DNA of 64,000 bases from Candidatus Haliotispira prima (GTDB lineage Bacteria; Spirochaetota; Spirochaetia; SP-2023): NCBI GenBank assembly GCA_029867005.1, contig CP123443.1:124001-188000 (forward strand), written 5' to 3'. Positions 44,683-54,559 of this stretch are shown in pieces; within the stretch, counting starts at the first letter, position 1, and each line of letters starts with the position of its first letter. The position numbers were made by a program, and so were the translations under genes. The notes under the pieces are model-generated. The model searched no databases. It was not told the DNA's origin and saw nothing but the letters and a program-made list of their open reading frames with translations.

Positions 44683-46317
44683 ATGAATCAAAAGCAATGT
44701 TTGCAGTTTTCCCGTGAATTTCCGCCGGGAGAGGGCAAAAGCTATAGCCGCGTTCCGTTTGAAGTTCCTCCCAATACGGAATACATCGTCATTCGGGGCC
44801 GTTACAAAATAGAGGGCGGGAGTGGCGGCACAATAGACATAGGCCTGGCCGATGCTGAAGATCGGACCCGGGGTTGGAGCGGAAACCTGAACCGCTTGCA
44901 GCAAATATTTCTGGGGGAAGAACAGGCCAGCCTGGGCTATCTGGCCGGGCCCCTACAGCCGGGTACTTGGAACATCCTGCTCGGCGAGAGCCGGAAGCAC
45001 AGCTGCCCGATTGCGGTGAAGTTGGAGTTGGAGCTGTTGCCCTGCAAACCCCGGATCGTCCGGGGAGATGTACACGGCCACTCCCTTTACAGCGATGGGG
45101 CCCACAGCATCGAAACCAAATTGCAGATGGCCAGGGAAAATGGCTTGGACTTTCTGGGCTTTACTGACCACAATTCCGTAGCCCAGAATTTTTGTCTGCC
45201 GGTCAATCCCGATGTGCTGTTGCTGCCTTCCTGCGAAATTACGACTTACAACGGTCATCTCAACATTTTTGGTTATCGGGAGAGGCGCATTCCCAACTTT
45301 ATGTGCCGGAGTTCCGAGGATGTGCGACAAGTTCTGACCGACTTGAAGGATCAGGCGGCTTCCGGCACGAACCAAGGACTTTGGATCCAGCTAAATCATC
45401 CTATACGTAACAATGATGTAGCAGGCTGTCAGTGGAATTGGGATTACGACATGCCCTTCGACTGGATTGAGGTATGGAATGGCTCGTGGAATCAGAACAG
45501 CATCGCCAATGTCCGAAAGTGGCAGGATTTTCTGGAACAGGGCCGTTTTCTGCCCGCCGTGGCCAACAGTGATTTCCATTGTGTGGAGATTAAGCGGCAG
45601 GGCTATCCCTGCAATAACGTCTGGGTCGCAAAGAAAACGGAGAGAGAAATCCTGCTGGCGTTGGCCAATGGCCATAACTATGTCACGGCAGAGCCATTGC
45701 CGAAGAGAAGTTTTGGGGCCTTTTGCCGACTTGGCGGCAAAACAGAAGAAGTGCTATTTGGCAGCACAGTCCGCCTTGCAGCAGGGAGCACAAAGGTTGC
45801 GGGAGATTTGAAAGAAGGGGAGGCCTCAGAAGACTTCCTGGTTCTGGAGTTAACCGTGGCAAAATCCTACTTGGCCGAACTGGAAATATTGCTACTGCGG
45901 GTTTGGAATGAGTTTGGCCTGTGTTTGGAGCTGGAGCCGGACCCGGCGAGCTTCCGTGCCTGTGAAGAATCAGACTCGCACGACCACAAATTCTGCTTGG
46001 AACTGGACGCGAAAGGCCGACCACAGAATCTGCCTTACCCATGTTTCCAACGCGATTTTCAAGGTCAACAACACGGTGAAACAGGTGTGCGGGCCGCCCG
46101 GGCCGATCAAGCCGACTTTAGAGCCGGGAATGCCGCCCGGCCCTTTCTTCGTTTTGAGTTATTTGAGCTTGATTCGGCAGGGTTGTGTTCGACTAAAGAG
46201 TCGCATGCAGAGAGACATAAAGAGGCACACGGAGAGTCGCAGGAAAAGGCTCTGCTGCTGACCAATCCGATCTTTCTCGAGTCCGTCCGTCCGGACGTAT
46301 CCGTATCCGGGAAATGA
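44683..46317 (+). CDS. PHP-domain (CehA/McbA-type) metal-dependent hydrolase
   Basis: This 544-aa protein has an N-terminal beta-rich region of about 125 residues and a PHP domain. The metal ligands are in GDVHGHSLYSDG (near 130), GFTDHNSV, LPSCEITTYNGHLNIFG and NSDFHC. The C-terminal 200 residues are unlike the family and rich in charged residues. CehA/McbA proteins hydrolyse esters or phosphoesters, but the substrate here is unknown. No signal peptide is visible. It follows the AraC gene by 183 bases. Its stop codon is inside a strong 18-bp hairpin. Confidence 0.78.
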   Translation: MNQKQCLQFSREFPPGEGKSYSRVPFEVPPNTEYIVIRGRYKIEGGSGGTIDIGLADAEDRTRGWSGNLNRLQQIFLGEEQASLGYLAGPLQPGTWNILLGESRKHSCPIAVKLELELLPCKPRIVRGDVHGHSLYSDGAHSIETKLQMARENGLDFLGFTDHNSVAQNFCLPVNPDVLLLPSCEITTYNGHLNIFGYRERRIPNFMCRSSEDVRQVLTDLKDQAASGTNQGLWIQLNHPIRNNDVAGCQWNWDYDMPFDWIEVWNGSWNQNSIANVRKWQDFLEQGRFLPAVANSDFHCVEIKRQGYPCNNVWVAKKTEREILLALANGHNYVTAEPLPKRSFGAFCRLGGKTEEVLFGSTVRLAAGSTKVAGDLKEGEASEDFLVLELTVAKSYLAELEILLLRVWNEFGLCLELEPDPASFRACEESDSHDHKFCLELDAKGRPQNLPYPCFQRDFQGQQHGETGVRAARADQADFRAGNAARPFLRFELFELDSAGLCSTKESHAERHKEAHGESQEKALLLTNPIFLESVRPDVSVSGK

Positions 46318-46358
46318 ATGCGGGGTTTGGAGAGACAGAACCAAACCCCGCATTCATT
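46313..46358. terminator. bidirectional terminator between PHP gene and trxA
   Basis: Perfect 18-bp inverted repeat (left arm 46313-46330, loop AGAGACAGAA, right arm 46341-46358) between convergent genes. The TGA of the plus-strand gene is inside the left arm. Confidence 0.85.
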
Positions 46359-46405
46359 CTGAAGAGCGGAGTGTTTTTCGCTTAGAACTTTCAGGCCCGG
46401 AATTT

Positions 46406-46723
46406 TCAGGCATTAGCGAGAAGTTTGTCCACAATCTGATCTTTCGGGGCAAAACCCATGTGTCGGTTGACCTCTTCACCGGCGCGAAACAAAATCAAAG
46501 TTGGCACAGCCATAATGTCCAATGCACCGGCCGTTTGGGGTGCTTCGCTGACGTTGGCCTTGACAATCTTGACTTTGCCTTGGTATTCCCGGCCCAATTC
46601 TTCGATAATCGGGGCAATCATCACACAGGGAGGGCAATTTTCGCCCCAGAAGTCTACCAGGACGGGGATTGTGGATTGCCTTACTTCAGTGTCAAAAGTG
46701 CTGTCATTCACAGTGGATGGCAT
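46406..46723 (-). CDS. trxA: thioredoxin with CPPC active site
   Basis: This 105-aa cytoplasmic thioredoxin-fold protein has the active site WGENCPPCVMIAP at about residue 27-39 and the cis-proline motif MAVPTLILF. The classical site is WCGPC; here it is CPPC, which should alter redox potential. AAGGAG precedes the ATG at 46723; an upstream in-frame TTG is not favoured. It may be reduced by a thioredoxin reductase not in this window or may cooperate with the nearby disulfide reductase. Confidence 0.88.
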   Translation of the reverse strand: MPSTVNDSTFDTEVRQSTIPVLVDFWGENCPPCVMIAPIIEELGREYQGKVKIVKANVSEAPQTAGALDIMAVPTLILFRAGEEVNRHMGFAPKDQIVDKLLANA

Positions 46724-47132
46724 ATTCAATTCTCCTTCATAATTGGGGATGTACAGGTTCTACAGGACCGCCGGCCCGTTAGCTTGCCGGAGCTTGCCAG
46801 AGTCTGCCGGCAGCACGATGAGCCGAAATGGGCCGCAAGGTGCTTGCAGACAGAAAAAAACGGAACTTGGGGTCACCCTATTCAGATACCGAAAGGTTGG
46901 CAAGGCCTTCGATGCCGGACGAAAAAACCGGCGGCCTTACATCCGGAGTCGGTGACAGGGGGTTAGCCTCTCCTCTCTAATTTGGTACAGAATCACGGAA
47001 ATTTCAAACAAAACTACATTTATTTTTCTTGTCGTGCCGTGTCCGGATTTGGATATTCGGTCCATTTGTTGCAGTCAATTGAAGGAAAAACAGGTAAAAT
47101 TATCACCATCAGAACGTTCAGACAGGTGAAAT
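46724..47132. other. intergenic region between trxA and hypothetical gene
   Basis: About 410 bases with a short imperfect repeat of AGCTTGCC(G/A)GAG near 46780-46805. No supported gene was found; open frames here are shadows of trxA or lack ribosome sites. Confidence 0.4.
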
Positions 47133-47771
47133 ATGGAACCCGATATGTGTTACCAAGTGTGGCTTGACGGCAGTAGCATTCTCCGTCTCGGTATCGCTTT
47201 AGACTACCGGAAGCTGGGGATAGTGCTGGAGACTTCACTCGGCAGCCCCTCGGTCCGGCCCGGTGGCTATTATGATCATGTGGTTCCGGAAGGTGGGAAC
47301 AGCAAGGTTGGAGACCGGGAACAATTGGTGTGGCAGCAGAAAGAACAGCAACGGGCAGGGGCCGCAGGCTTCGATTTGCGACTCAGCCCGATTTGGAGTG
47401 AGCGAGTGCGCTGTCTTTTTTGTTCCTGTCTCAACGCTGTTCAGTTCCCGGCTCCGGCCCTGCTCGATTTGCAGGGTGATCTGGCGGCTCTGTCCGCCTC
47501 CGGTGATGGCTGTACTCAGACAAATTTGCTGCTCAGTGACAGCCCTGCATTGCTGTGCAGCCTGAGCAAGACACGTTTTGACGGCAGTAACCTGTTGCAA
47601 AGGGCCGGCATTCGGCTGCTTTTGTTTGCGGACAGTGCGGATTCTCTTCTCCTGCACGGCAGATCATGGCCCGAACCGCAGCAGGATGTATTGCAGGCAG
47701 CTTGTCGACAGGCTCTCAGAATTGATATGGAAGATGTCGAGTGGCCGGAAGATGGAACGGAACTGGGTTAA
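47133..47771 (+). CDS. hypothetical protein
   Basis: This 212-aa protein starts at an ATG preceded by CAGGTGAA. The sequence is rich in Leu and Cys (RCLFCSCLNAVQFPAPALLDL) without clear membrane segments. I recognise no family. It lies between trxA and the TPR gene on the plus strand and is open throughout. The codon content resembles neighbouring core genes, so it is probably real. Role unknown. Confidence 0.5.
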   Translation: MEPDMCYQVWLDGSSILRLGIALDYRKLGIVLETSLGSPSVRPGGYYDHVVPEGGNSKVGDREQLVWQQKEQQRAGAAGFDLRLSPIWSERVRCLFCSCLNAVQFPAPALLDLQGDLAALSASGDGCTQTNLLLSDSPALLCSLSKTRFDGSNLLQRAGIRLLLFADSADSLLLHGRSWPEPQQDVLQAACRQALRIDMEDVEWPEDGTELG

Positions 47772-48033
47772 GACTGGTAGAAGCATAGTCCCGAAGGTTG
47801 TGTTTAAGATTACGTCTAATGAATATCATGTGGGAAAATAAGGTGATGGATAGGGTGCAAGTCCTGTTGTGGCCTGAAGATCTCGTCGGTGGGAGTTTGC
47901 CGGTCAGAGTCAGTTGGTGAAAATTAGTTGAACAGAACCGGTTGTGCGTGACATGTCGCATTTCCCGGTTCGTTTGGTAAAAGTTGTCTTTCGGTAAAAA
48001 TTGGAAGTTTTTCATGGAGCATTATTGATAAAC

Positions 48034-51000
48034 ATGTGCAACAAGACGGGTCGTCAGCCGAAGCCAAGTGAGGCGAGGCCGGGTCAGCCATCGGCAATAC
48101 AAGCACGAGATTGCGCAGTATTGTTGAGCCGGAACCGTGGCAGAGGGTATTTTGTCTTTTTATTCTGTGCACGGTTTATCCTCTGGCTTGGTCTGGTTTG
48201 GGGAATTGGGAGGTTGGCGGCCCAACTCCCCGGCCCGGGTCCGGTTCAGCCCCAAAATACAGGCCGGGGCAGTGGCTCCGGCGTCCTTTCGGGTACAGAG
48301 TTGCAGAGTGCGGCCGCATTGTTGCAGGAAGCGACGTTACGTTTGCAGCAGCGTCAGTATGAGGCGGTGTTGGAATCCGTGGGCAATTATCGGCTTTTGT
48401 ATCCGGAACACCATCGGATGTCGGAGGCCGATTTTTACCGTTTGATTGCCGTTTACCACTTGGGACGGACTGAGGAGGCCCGATCCGGATTTAACAGCCT
48501 GTTGACCTCTGTCCCGCAGGATGCCCGACGTTTTGGGGTGTTTTATTGGCTGGGACTCTGCTCCTACAAGTTGGGGGAATTGGACACGGGATACGATATT
48601 TGGTTGCGCCAGTTGACCGTGCGCGGGGCCGATACGGCAGACTACTCACAACAGAGTTATTTCGGCTTGGCCCAAATATTGACAGAACGCGGGGATGAGC
48701 TTAATGCCCTGCGCTATTTTCGTTTGCTGCAAGGCAGCACAAGACGCCGCGCCGGTTTTGCCTACGGTGCTTTGGCACTGAAGCGGGGCTTGTATCGAGA
48801 ATCATATAATGCCTTCAGTGCGTATTTGATCCGGAAAGAAACAGAAACGGGCCCTTCTCGGGCACAGGCGTTGTTTTATCAGGGTCAGACCGCATTTTTT
48901 GCCGGACTGCTTCCTCAGGCCAAGCAGAGTTTGGATTCCGTTTTGAGGCTCTACAGTCGCGATGAACGCTTGTTTCTGGCCGCTCTGGTTATGCGTCTGC
49001 GGATTGCTCTGGAAGAAAAAGACAGCGATACCGCCCGGCGTTTTTACGATCAGGCATTGGCACTGGAGCAGCGTTATCGCCACGGTATGAAAGATTGGCT
49101 CAATGCGACGGAACTGTCTTTATTCGTACAGGAGGGCTACTATCCTCTGGTTCTAAAATACATGCGGGGCACTCTGGCCCGCAGTCGCAGCCGGACAGAG
49201 CGCGAAATTGCTCGTTTTAATGTGGCTCTGGCCTTGGCTTTTCTGGATGTTCGTCAGGCCGTGCGCAGCCTGAAAAAACTGGAAAAATCTTTTATCCCCG
49301 ACATCCGTGAGCGAGCCCTGTTTCATGCCGCACGTCTTCAGGTTTCTTTTCCCCTGACCAGATCCGAAGGCTTGGTGTACACGGAAAAATATTTGCGGGA
49401 GTATCCGGAGGGTTTGTATGTCAAGGAAGCTGTACGGATTTTGCTGCGAATCTACCGCAGCGATCCGGAGCGTTTTTGGTTGCAGGCTTCTGTTTTACTG
49501 GAAGAGCGGCTGGAGGACCCGGAGCTCCCGCAGGAAGAGCGTGCCCGCTTTTTTCTGTACCGGGCGGAAATGGCACGGCAGTTAGGCAACGAGAATGCTG
49601 CGCTCGCGTATTTGTACCGGAGTTGGAAACTGACACCCCAAACTCTGGTAGGTCTCCAATCATACTACCGCAGCGGGGCGATTTATTTTGCGCAGAAAAA
49701 ATATATCCGGGCCTTGGGCTATTTTCGGGAAGTGCAGTTACAGCTTGGCGGGTTGGATTTCTCTTCTGTCAAAGTGCAGGGAGAAGCGGAGGAATTGGCC
49801 TTTTATGCGGCATTGGCCGTTGCTCAATCGTATGCCGGAGCGGGGCAGGCCGCCGAAGCCTTGCGTCGGTTTGGACAGTTGATTGAAGAAAGCCGAGAGA
49901 CTCAGCAGGGCCGCAATGTACAGCAGGTAAGACTCCAGCAGGGCTTGGTATATTTTTATCGGAAGGCTTACGGCCAGGCTGTGGATATTTTTGATTTGAT
50001 TATTTCACAGGGTGTTTTCCCGGCCAATCAGCCTGAAGCCCTTCCCGACCGGTATACTCCGGGCCTGATGGCCCTGTATTGGAAGGGCGAAGCCCTGTTC
50101 CGTCAGGGGTTGTTTTCTGCGGCCCGGCAGAGTTTCCGCCGGGTCAATGAGATTTACCCGGAGGCATTGGGAGCTAACGCCTATTTGCGTGCGGCTTTGG
50201 CGTCTAAGGCCGCCGAAGATTACGAGAGTGTCATCGAAGACTTGGAGCAGGCCCTGCCGTTTGTCGGCACCAACCTGTCACAATTGCTGAATATTGATTT
50301 CAATCTGGTTAAGTATAATCTGTTGTTGGGACGGGATACGGCCGCCATTCGAGCCGCAAAGGATATGCTGGAAGCCGTGCCCCCGGCCTATGACTTTCTG
50401 GGAGAGGCTTTTATGGAGGTTGCCGAACTGTATTTTAATCGGGGTGACTTGGCCCGCAGTCAGGAAGTACTGTCCATGCTGGAAAAGGAGTTCATTCGTG
50501 GTCTGCCGTCCCGTGAAAGCCGTGCCGGTTTTCGTCTGGAGCTGTATTTGGAGGAGGAGAAGCCGGATGCGCCGTACTCGGGTGGTCTGATCGTGGATCA
50601 GGCTTTGAATGCCAATCTCAAAGAGGATCTGTTTTCGTTCGATGCAGAGCAGTTCTTGTTGCGTTACGGGGCTACCCGTTCAAACCCACTGCCCGGGGCC
50701 GGGAATTATGTGGGAGCAGGAGGGACAAATGCAGCAGCCTTGGGTGGCAACATCGATTTTTACGTGCAGAGTGACGGGGCCAATACCGAGGAGAATGCGG
50801 TGTTGAGCAGCTCAATTTTTTCGGCATTGTATTTGCAGGGCCTCATCCATGCCGAAGAGAAAAACTACTTGGAAGCCTGTAAATACTTCCTGCAATATCT
50901 AAAAAAAGATCGGTTAGGGCCCTATGCGGTTTCGGCGGTGAGCGGGGTGCTGCGCCTGATTCCGGAACTGAATGTGGCCCGAAATACCCGACTTTTTGCC

Positions 51001-51510
51001 TTGTTGCGGGGGGCAAACCTGGGGGATGCACTGAGTTCTGTATTGTTTGTGCGCTACTGGTCTCTGCAAAATGACAAGGCTGCCAAGAAGCGGGCATTGG
51101 AAAAGATTATCAGGCAGACCTTATCGATCAATGCCCGCAAAGAGGCTATGTACCATTTGGCAGTGTACTATCGCAAACGGAATGATCCTGAAAGGGTGGA
51201 GCAACTCTTACTCCGCCTGCGCAATGTCAAAGGCGGCAGTCCGGCGTTGGATTCGGAAAATTATTGGGTTGGGTTGGCCAATCTGGAACTGGGACGCACA
51301 GCCTACCAAGGGGGCAATTTCGGGGATGCGAAGGTCTTTTTACAGGCAATCACCGGGCAGGCCCAGGTCGAGCGCGAAACTCTGGCTGAAGCCCTGTATT
51401 GGCTCTCCGGCATCGCGCACTTTGAGGGCAACGCGAAAGAGGAAGAACACTACCGACAGAGCTTGCAGAATTTGGCACCGGGCAGTGAATGGTTGCGTAA
51501 ATTGAATTAG
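48034..51510 (+). CDS. large tetratricopeptide-repeat protein
   Basis: This protein of about 1158 aa has a hydrophobic signal or anchor segment (FVFLFCARFILWLGLVWGIG) near residues 40-60. The rest is almost entirely helical repeats of TPR or BamD-like type, for example LLQEATLRLQQRQYEAVLESV, GSTRRRAGFAYGALALKRGLY and LAEALYWLSGIAHFEGNAKEEE (each shown in part). It is likely periplasmic, and similar long TPR proteins of spirochaetes are thought to support envelope or flagellar assembly. The start is uncertain: ATG at 48034 or TTG at 48001. It lies upstream of flaB, but flaB has its own promoter. Confidence 0.78.
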   Translation: MCNKTGRQPKPSEARPGQPSAIQARDCAVLLSRNRGRGYFVFLFCARFILWLGLVWGIGRLAAQLPGPGPVQPQNTGRGSGSGVLSGTELQSAAALLQEATLRLQQRQYEAVLESVGNYRLLYPEHHRMSEADFYRLIAVYHLGRTEEARSGFNSLLTSVPQDARRFGVFYWLGLCSYKLGELDTGYDIWLRQLTVRGADTADYSQQSYFGLAQILTERGDELNALRYFRLLQGSTRRRAGFAYGALALKRGLYRESYNAFSAYLIRKETETGPSRAQALFYQGQTAFFAGLLPQAKQSLDSVLRLYSRDERLFLAALVMRLRIALEEKDSDTARRFYDQALALEQRYRHGMKDWLNATELSLFVQEGYYPLVLKYMRGTLARSRSRTEREIARFNVALALAFLDVRQAVRSLKKLEKSFIPDIRERALFHAARLQVSFPLTRSEGLVYTEKYLREYPEGLYVKEAVRILLRIYRSDPERFWLQASVLLEERLEDPELPQEERARFFLYRAEMARQLGNENAALAYLYRSWKLTPQTLVGLQSYYRSGAIYFAQKKYIRALGYFREVQLQLGGLDFSSVKVQGEAEELAFYAALAVAQSYAGAGQAAEALRRFGQLIEESRETQQGRNVQQVRLQQGLVYFYRKAYGQAVDIFDLIISQGVFPANQPEALPDRYTPGLMALYWKGEALFRQGLFSAARQSFRRVNEIYPEALGANAYLRAALASKAAEDYESVIEDLEQALPFVGTNLSQLLNIDFNLVKYNLLLGRDTAAIRAAKDMLEAVPPAYDFLGEAFMEVAELYFNRGDLARSQEVLSMLEKEFIRGLPSRESRAGFRLELYLEEEKPDAPYSGGLIVDQALNANLKEDLFSFDAEQFLLRYGATRSNPLPGAGNYVGAGGTNAAALGGNIDFYVQSDGANTEENAVLSSSIFSALYLQGLIHAEEKNYLEACKYFLQYLKKDRLGPYAVSAVSGVLRLIPELNVARNTRLFALLRGANLGDALSSVLFVRYWSLQNDKAAKKRALEKIIRQTLSINARKEAMYHLAVYYRKRNDPERVEQLLLRLRNVKGGSPALDSENYWVGLANLELGRTAYQGGNFGDAKVFLQAITGQAQVERETLAEALYWLSGIAHFEGNAKEEEHYRQSLQNLAPGSEWLRKLN

Positions 51511-51672
51511 AATCCCGGCTTGGAGAACACTTTGGAGAACACTTTGAGGAGGTCTTGCCGGACGAAGCCGGCAGACATGAAGAATTTGCATTTCGTTAAT
51601 GCAGTATTCATGTATTTTCTCTGTACCTGAGTTGAAATGTGGGCACAAAATTCTCCAAACAAGATTTTTTCT

Positions 51673-51699
51673 TAAAGAAAACCCTCTGCATCCCGAGAC
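51673..51699 (+). promoter_or_regulatory. sigma-28-type promoter of flaB
   Basis: TAAA, 15 bases and CCCGAGAC match the FliA consensus (TAAA-N15-GCCGATAA) at the core CCGA, about 50 bases before the ATG. Confidence 0.6.
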
Positions 51700-51751
51700 T
51701 TTCCTTATGGAGCACGGATGCTCCTAAATAAATTCCACGGAGGATAATATT

Positions 51752-52606
51752 ATGATTATCAATCACAATCTGTCTGCGATGAATGCACGTCGTCGCAACA
51801 ACCTTGCCGATGTTTCTGCCGGTAAGTCCATGGGCAAGCTCTCTTCCGGTTTGCGTATCAATCAGGCCAGCGATGATGCGGCCGGTTTGGCTATTTCCGA
51901 GAAGATGCGTTCTCAGATTCAAGGTCTGAATCAAGCTTCCCGCAATGCTCTGGATGGCATTTCTTTCATTCAGACAACGGAAGGCTACCTGACCGAAACA
52001 TCTGCGGTTCTTCAGCGTCTGCGCGTGCTGTCTGTACAGGCTGCCAACGGTATCAACACGGCCGAAGATCGTCAGCAAATCCAGGTTGAGGTTTCTCAGC
52101 TTGTCGATGAAGTTGACCGTATTGCTTCCCAAGCTCAGTTTAACAACATGTCTATCTTGGACGGTACCTTTGCGGCTGATCCGAATGTGATGGAAAATTC
52201 CATGTGGATTCACATCGGTGCCAACGCCGATCAGCGTGAGCGCATCACCATCGGTGCCATGACCGCTGTAGCGTTGGGCATTCGTGATGCCGGTACCCAG
52301 AACCCGATGAATCTGGAGACCCAGGATTCTGCCAACAATACAATTGCTGTTCTGGATGAGGCTTTGCGGGCTGTAAACAAGCAGCGTGCAGACCTCGGTG
52401 CTTATCAGAATCGCTTTGAGAAGGCTATTGAAGGTTTGGACACAGCTTCTGAAAACTTGCAGGCAGCCGAGTCCCGCATTCGGGACTTGGATATGGCTCG
52501 CGAAACGGTTCAGTTTACTCGTGATCAGATTCTCAGCCAGTCCAGTATCGCTATGTTGGCTCAGGCAAACCAGCGTCCTCAGATGGTTCTCCAGCTCCTT
52601 CAGTAG
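51752..52606 (+). CDS. flaB: periplasmic flagellin FlaB
   Basis: FlaB forms the core of the periplasmic flagellar filament. The 284-aa protein has the conserved N-terminal D0/D1 domain ([36 protein letters not shown], shown in part) and a C-terminal domain ending [20 protein letters not shown]. It lacks a variable central domain, as is typical of spirochaete FlaB. The ribosome site is CGGAGGA. A strong hairpin at 52696 follows. No other flagellin gene is in the window. Confidence 0.95.
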   Translation: MIINHNLSAMNARRRNNLADVSAGKSMGKLSSGLRINQASDDAAGLAISEKMRSQIQGLNQASRNALDGISFIQTTEGYLTETSAVLQRLRVLSVQAANGINTAEDRQQIQVEVSQLVDEVDRIASQAQFNNMSILDGTFAADPNVMENSMWIHIGANADQRERITIGAMTAVALGIRDAGTQNPMNLETQDSANNTIAVLDEALRAVNKQRADLGAYQNRFEKAIEGLDTASENLQAAESRIRDLDMARETVQFTRDQILSQSSIAMLAQANQRPQMVLQLLQ

Positions 52607-52695
52607 AGGCTCTTTTTCCGGCTGAAAAGTTATAGCCGTTTGAGTCGGTTTTCCGATCGAAAGGTTGCGTCAGCTTTGGAGAGCCCTTTGCGGCA

Positions 52696-52730
52696 CTTAA
52701 AGAAGCGGCCGTACAGGTCGCTTCTTTAAG
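52696..52730 (+). terminator. hairpin after flaB
   Basis: CTTAAAGAAGCG and CGCTTCTTTAAG form a perfect 12-bp stem with an 11-base loop. There is no T run, so it may stabilise mRNA rather than terminate transcription. Confidence 0.6.
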
Positions 52731-52772
52731 CTTCACGAGAGTGTAGTCTTTGCGTAGTCTCTGCGTATTTGG

Positions 52773-53285
52773 ATGGGTTTCGTTTACGACAGAGGTCGTG
52801 CGGGAGAAGATACGGCTTTGCGGTATTTTCTGGATTCGGGATATTGCCTGCTGAAGCGCAATTTTCGCGCTCGGGCAGACCAACCCCTCAGCGAAATTGA
52901 TTTGATTTTTCTGGCCTTGCAGGCAAATGCTCCTGAGTCTTTCCGTCAGGATTTTTTGGCAACCGTCTCCGATTTTCGGAGTCGGGAGGGCATGGAGCAA
53001 AGACCGGAACAGGCAAAAGATTTCATCCAAGTGGTTGGCAATTTTGTGACTGAAGGTGAGTCTTGCCTGAGCATAGTCTTTGTCGAGGTGAAAAGTTGGC
53101 ACGCCTATCCCACGGCAGATTTGTGTTATAATCTTAACATTGGCAGGCAAAAGCGGATGTTTCAGACAGCCGAATGTTTCTTGCAGCGCAATCCCACGTA
53201 CGCATTGCTGTCAAGACGTTTTGATTTGGTTGTTTTTCGAGGTCTCGGCTCAGAGCCGCACCATATTGAAGCGGCCTTTCCTTGA
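52773..53285 (+). CDS. YraN/UPF0102-like endonuclease-fold protein
   Basis: This 170-aa protein resembles the UPF0102 (YraN) family of restriction-endonuclease-like fold. GRAGEDTALRYFLDSGYCLLKRNFRARAD (shown in part) and SEIDLI match the family start. VFVEVK follows after an insertion of about 50 residues (FRQDFLATVSDFRSREGMEQ and on), which is longer than usual. KRMFQTAECFL fits the C-terminal part. UPF0102 proteins are presumed nucleases, but the role is unproven. It may be co-transcribed with the small gene at 53327. Confidence 0.75.
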   Translation: MGFVYDRGRAGEDTALRYFLDSGYCLLKRNFRARADQPLSEIDLIFLALQANAPESFRQDFLATVSDFRSREGMEQRPEQAKDFIQVVGNFVTEGESCLSIVFVEVKSWHAYPTADLCYNLNIGRQKRMFQTAECFLQRNPTYALLSRRFDLVVFRGLGSEPHHIEAAFP

Positions 53286-53326
53286 TAGTGCCATATGCTT
53301 GGGTTCTGATTGTTTAGGTTTTAGCA

Positions 53327-53476
53327 GTGAAAATAGCGAGAAAAATAGATCCGCGGCGTATTGAGCATCTTCGCAAAGAGATTTGCAGGCCGGAGTATCA
53401 GAATCGGGCGATTCAGGTGATTGCGTCTAATTTGGCAGAGGTCATGGCCCGAAACAAGAAACATAATGATGTCTGA
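53327..53476 (+). CDS. small conserved-looking hypothetical protein
   Basis: This 49-aa basic protein starts at a GTG (VKIARKIDPRRIEHLRKEIC) and ends MARNKKHNDV. It lies 41 bases after the YraN-like gene. The sequence is charged and probably helical. No family is certain. Confidence 0.5.
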   Translation: MKIARKIDPRRIEHLRKEICRPEYQNRAIQVIASNLAEVMARNKKHNDV

Positions 53477-53716
53477 GGCTGATATGGTCTGAGTGACCTG
53501 CTGTTTTTGCTGTGGATATTCAGCCGGATCCGGGTTTCGTTGGGCAATTTGCCTTAATATATTATCCCTTCAAAGATTTCGACAATTCTTAGTTTGTAGT
53601 CATTTTTTTGTATAAAAATAATAATATAAATAGTTTAGATTAAAGACTGTTCCGAATAATTATTTACAATATTATAATTGTAATTTCAGTCGCAGTTTGT
53701 TAAAATAGATTTCCTT
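53477..53716. other. AT-rich intergenic region
   Basis: 240 bases of AT-rich DNA mark the start of the accessory region with the lysis-type genes. No gene was seen. Confidence 0.4.
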
Positions 53717-53965
53717 ATGAAGGTTCATCCCGTTATATCCGTGTTTCATGACCGAAGAGGCAAGCTGAGTTCCAAGAGAATACTTGGGGCGGTTGTGCTT
53801 GTATTTGCGATGGGCCTCCATCTTTATATCGTTATTACGGAGAAGACCGGGAGCGCAGATGGGCTGATTTGGCCGTATAGTGTTGGTGCAGGATTATTGG
53901 GTATCGGTACTTTTGAACCTGTCCGGCCGAGTTCTGGTCCGGAAACAGCGGGTATTCAAACATAG
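53717..53965 (+). CDS. small membrane protein, holin-like
   Basis: This 82-aa protein has a short polar N terminus (VFHDRRGKLSSKR) and two hydrophobic segments (ILGAVVLVFAMGLHLYIVI and LIWPYSVGAGLLGIGTF). Its size, topology and position 33 bases before an endolysin-type gene fit a phage holin. No other phage genes are present, so this is inferred from context. It may be a domesticated lysis gene. Confidence 0.5.
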   Translation: MKVHPVISVFHDRRGKLSSKRILGAVVLVFAMGLHLYIVITEKTGSADGLIWPYSVGAGLLGIGTFEPVRPSSGPETAGIQT

Positions 53966-53998
53966 AAATAATTGGAATAATTCGGAGGAGAATGTATT

Positions 53999-54559
53999 GT
54001 GAGTGATATCGTTAGTGGACTCGTGCCGGATCTTGGCACCAAGGTTGTAGAATTATTAGCACATTGCAAGGCTCGTGGCTATGAATTTAAGGCGATAGCC
54101 GGTGTGAGGGATCCGCTCACTCAGGCGAAATACTGGGTGCAGTCTAGAACTCCCGAAGCAAAACAGGCGCAAATAGATTCTTTCAAAAAAGAGGGTGCGC
54201 CTTTTTTGGCAAAACTGTTAGAGATGGTTTCCCCTCCTCACGGAGACCATATTACGAATACGCCTCCCGGATTCTCGTGGCACCAATGGGGTGAGGCGTG
54301 TGACTGTGCCTGGATGGTAAACGGAAAAATAGATTACTCTACTACGGAAAAAATCAACGGTCTAAACGGGTATGCCGTGTACGCCGAAGAAGCAAAGAAA
54401 ATTGGTCTTACTGCCGGTGCCTACTGGACGGATTTTAAAGATTGGGATCATGTGCAGCTTAGAGCTACGGATAATCCCGGAGATATTTATTCGGCCAAAG
54501 AAATCAACGACCAAATGCTGAAACAGTTTGGTAAACTCTATCCGGATGCTATAACATAA
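53999..54559 (+). CDS. M15-family endolysin / D-Ala peptidase-like protein
   Basis: This 186-aa protein starts at a GTG with GGAGGAG 8 bases upstream. FSWHQWGEACDCAW (SxHxxGxAxD) and FKDWDHVQL give the zinc-binding His-Asp-His set of M15C peptidases, which cut peptidoglycan stem peptides. KAIAGVRDPLTQAKYWVQS matches the family N-terminal block. There is no signal peptide, as in phage endolysins that need a holin. Together with the preceding gene it forms a lysis-type pair. Its last codons and 3' flank are duplicated after both broken acyltransferase copies. Confidence 0.8.
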   Translation: MSDIVSGLVPDLGTKVVELLAHCKARGYEFKAIAGVRDPLTQAKYWVQSRTPEAKQAQIDSFKKEGAPFLAKLLEMVSPPHGDHITNTPPGFSWHQWGEACDCAWMVNGKIDYSTTEKINGLNGYAVYAEEAKKIGLTAGAYWTDFKDWDHVQLRATDNPGDIYSAKEINDQMLKQFGKLYPDAIT

